From assembly GCF_004745635.1 (NCBI RefSeq), contig NZ_SRLB01000011.1, positions 186,001 through 250,000 of the forward strand: a DNA stretch of 64,000 bases. The letters are read 5' to 3'. The position numbers and the translations under genes were made by a program. How positions within the stretch are numbered: position 1 is the first letter of the stretch; each line of letters begins with the position of its first letter. Shown here piece after piece: positions 63,164 to 64,000 of the stretch. The notes under the pieces were generated by a model. That model worked only from the letters and a program-made list of their open reading frames with translations. It was not told where the DNA came from and did not search any database. The DNA comes from Methylobacterium nonmethylotrophicum (lineage in GTDB: Bacteria; Pseudomonadota; Alphaproteobacteria; Rhizobiales; Beijerinckiaceae).

Positions 63164-64000
63164 ATGGGCATCGAGGGGTTCGTCGTCGACGGCCTGACGC
63201 AGGCGGCGCAGCAGCGGGCGGCGGATCCGCGGGCCTCGGCCTGGGTGTCGGCCAATGCCGGGGCGGGCAAGACCAAGGTGCTCACCGACCGGGTGGTGCG
63301 CCTGCTGCTCCACGGCGCGGCCCCGTCCAAGATCCTCTGCCTCACCTTCACCAAGGCGGCCGCCGCCAACATGGCGATCCGGGTGTTCGAGCGCCTCGGA
63401 CGCTGGGTCACCCTCGACGAGGCGGCGCTGAGCGCCGAGCTGACCGCCCTCGAGGGCGAGGCCCCGGACGGCGCCACCCTGCGGCGCGCCCGCCGCCTGT
63501 TCGCCCGGGCGGTCGAGACGCCGGGCGGGCTCAAGATCGAGACCCTGCACGCGCTCTGCGAGCGCCTGCTGCACCTCGTGCCGTTCGAGGCCAACGTGCC
63601 GGCCCGCTTCGTGGTGCTGGACGAGGCCCAGACCCGCGAGGCGATCGACCGGACGATCGACAACGTGCTGGCCGACGCGGTCGATGCCCGCCACCCGGCG
63701 CTGGCCGGAGCACTCGGCCTCGTCGCCCCGGAGGCGGCGGGCGAGGCCCTGCGCCGGGCGATGGTGGCGGCGGTGCAGAACCGAAGCCTGATCGGCCACC
63801 CGGACGGCATCGCGTCCCGCCTCGACGCGCTCCGGGCCGCCCTCGGGCTCGCGCCCGGCGAGACCGCGGCCGCGATCGACGCGCGGATGCTGGACGGGGC
63901 CCCGGCCGACCTCGCGGGCCTGGTCGCGGCCCTGCGCACCGGCAAGGCCACCGACGAGAAGCGCGCCGACGCCCTGGCGCTCGCCGCTGCGGCGACGGGG
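63164..64000 (+). CDS. addA: Double-strand break repair helicase AddA (5' part, runs off the window)
   Basis: The 279 visible residues begin with the Q-motif region (LTQAAQQRAADPRASAWV) and Walker A SANAGAGKTKVLTDRV near residue 30, then KILCLTFTKAAAANMAIRV (motif Ia) and KIETLHALCERLL, all typical of AddA/RecB-type helicases. The start at 63164 follows GGGAG. The alphaproteobacterial partner addB usually lies upstream, but here a deacylase gene does. Confidence 0.93.
   Translation, partial: MGIEGFVVDGLTQAAQQRAADPRASAWVSANAGAGKTKVLTDRVVRLLLHGAAPSKILCLTFTKAAAANMAIRVFERLGRWVTLDEAALSAELTALEGEAPDGATLRRARRLFARAVETPGGLKIETLHALCERLLHLVPFEANVPARFVVLDEAQTREAIDRTIDNVLADAVDARHPALAGALGLVAPEAAGEALRRAMVAAVQNRSLIGHPDGIASRLDALRAALGLAPGETAAAIDARMLDGAPADLAGLVAALRTGKATDEKRADALALAAAATG

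Overview
The window is GC-rich alphaproteobacterial chromosome, most probably Methylobacterium or a close Hyphomicrobiales relative. This rests on strong G/C third-position bias, a FixL-FixJ-FixK/FnrN oxygen circuit with a cbb3 oxidase, a general-stress promoter of the alphaproteobacterial EcfG type, long imperfect inverted intergenic repeats, and a tRNA-Arg(CCU) gene interrupted by a group I intron. The genus is an inference; no rRNA or marker gene is present.

Layout. 0-6.5 kb: 5' part of an AraC-type regulator divergent from an Old Yellow Enzyme-type oxidoreductase, a DUF485/ActP-like symporter pair, a periplasmic catalase-family peroxidase and a PLP aminotransferase. 6.8-14.9 kb: a complete oligopeptide/dipeptide ABC uptake system (binding protein, two permeases, fused double ATPase) with an M20 peptidase in the same direction and a divergent LysR regulator. 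15-19.2 kb: a DUF350 / DUF1190 (YgiB-like) / glutathionylspermidine-synthase-like (YgiC-like) cluster, then an FhuF-type siderophore-iron reductase with an MFS transporter. 19.4-25 kb: plant-type asparaginase/isoaspartyl peptidase, a remnant of a molybdenum hydroxylase, a large alpha/beta hydrolase whose 3' end is repeated three times in tandem (159-bp period), and a CsbD stress protein behind an EcfG-type promoter. 25.1-28 kb: tRNA-Arg(CCU) with a 241-nt self-splicing-type intron, a thermonuclease-like protein, an M48 lipoprotein protease and tRNA-Gly(UCC).

29-48 kb is a dense low-oxygen respiration region: heme-PAS kinase FixL, FixJ, an extra single-domain receiver, a FixK-type regulator, a cysteine-bearing FNR-type regulator, a small cytochrome c, a tandem universal stress protein, oxygen-independent coproporphyrinogen oxidase HemN, an orphan CcmE, and the full ccoNOQP plus ccoGHIS set. 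I see FNR/FixK-type boxes (TTGAT-N4-ATCAA-like) in front of at least seven of these units, so the circuit can be read from DNA: heme-FixL to FixJ to FixK/FnrN to oxidase, maturation and heme synthesis genes. The region has degraded genes inside and at its edges (IS630 fragment, deleted histone-deacetylase-like gene, MFS fragment, chemoreceptor pseudogene) and a 16-bp minisatellite next to the ccoN promoter.

49-54 kb is a molybdenum-cofactor operon (two MoeA-like proteins, one fused to a periplasmic-binding-protein-like domain, then MobB and canonical MoeA). 54-59 kb holds a VOC/SMP-30/cupin/DoxX operon divergent from a GMC oxidoreductase, with a perfect 33-nt palindrome between them. 59.3-61.6 kb is an AT-richer foreign patch with a lone ABC substrate-binding protein and an IS3 remnant. 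The window ends with an ArgE/DapE-type deacylase and the 5' part of addA.

I found no wholly new system. The most interesting items are the tRNA intron, the regulon readable from its boxes, the tandem gene-end triplication, and the palindromic and repeat elements.
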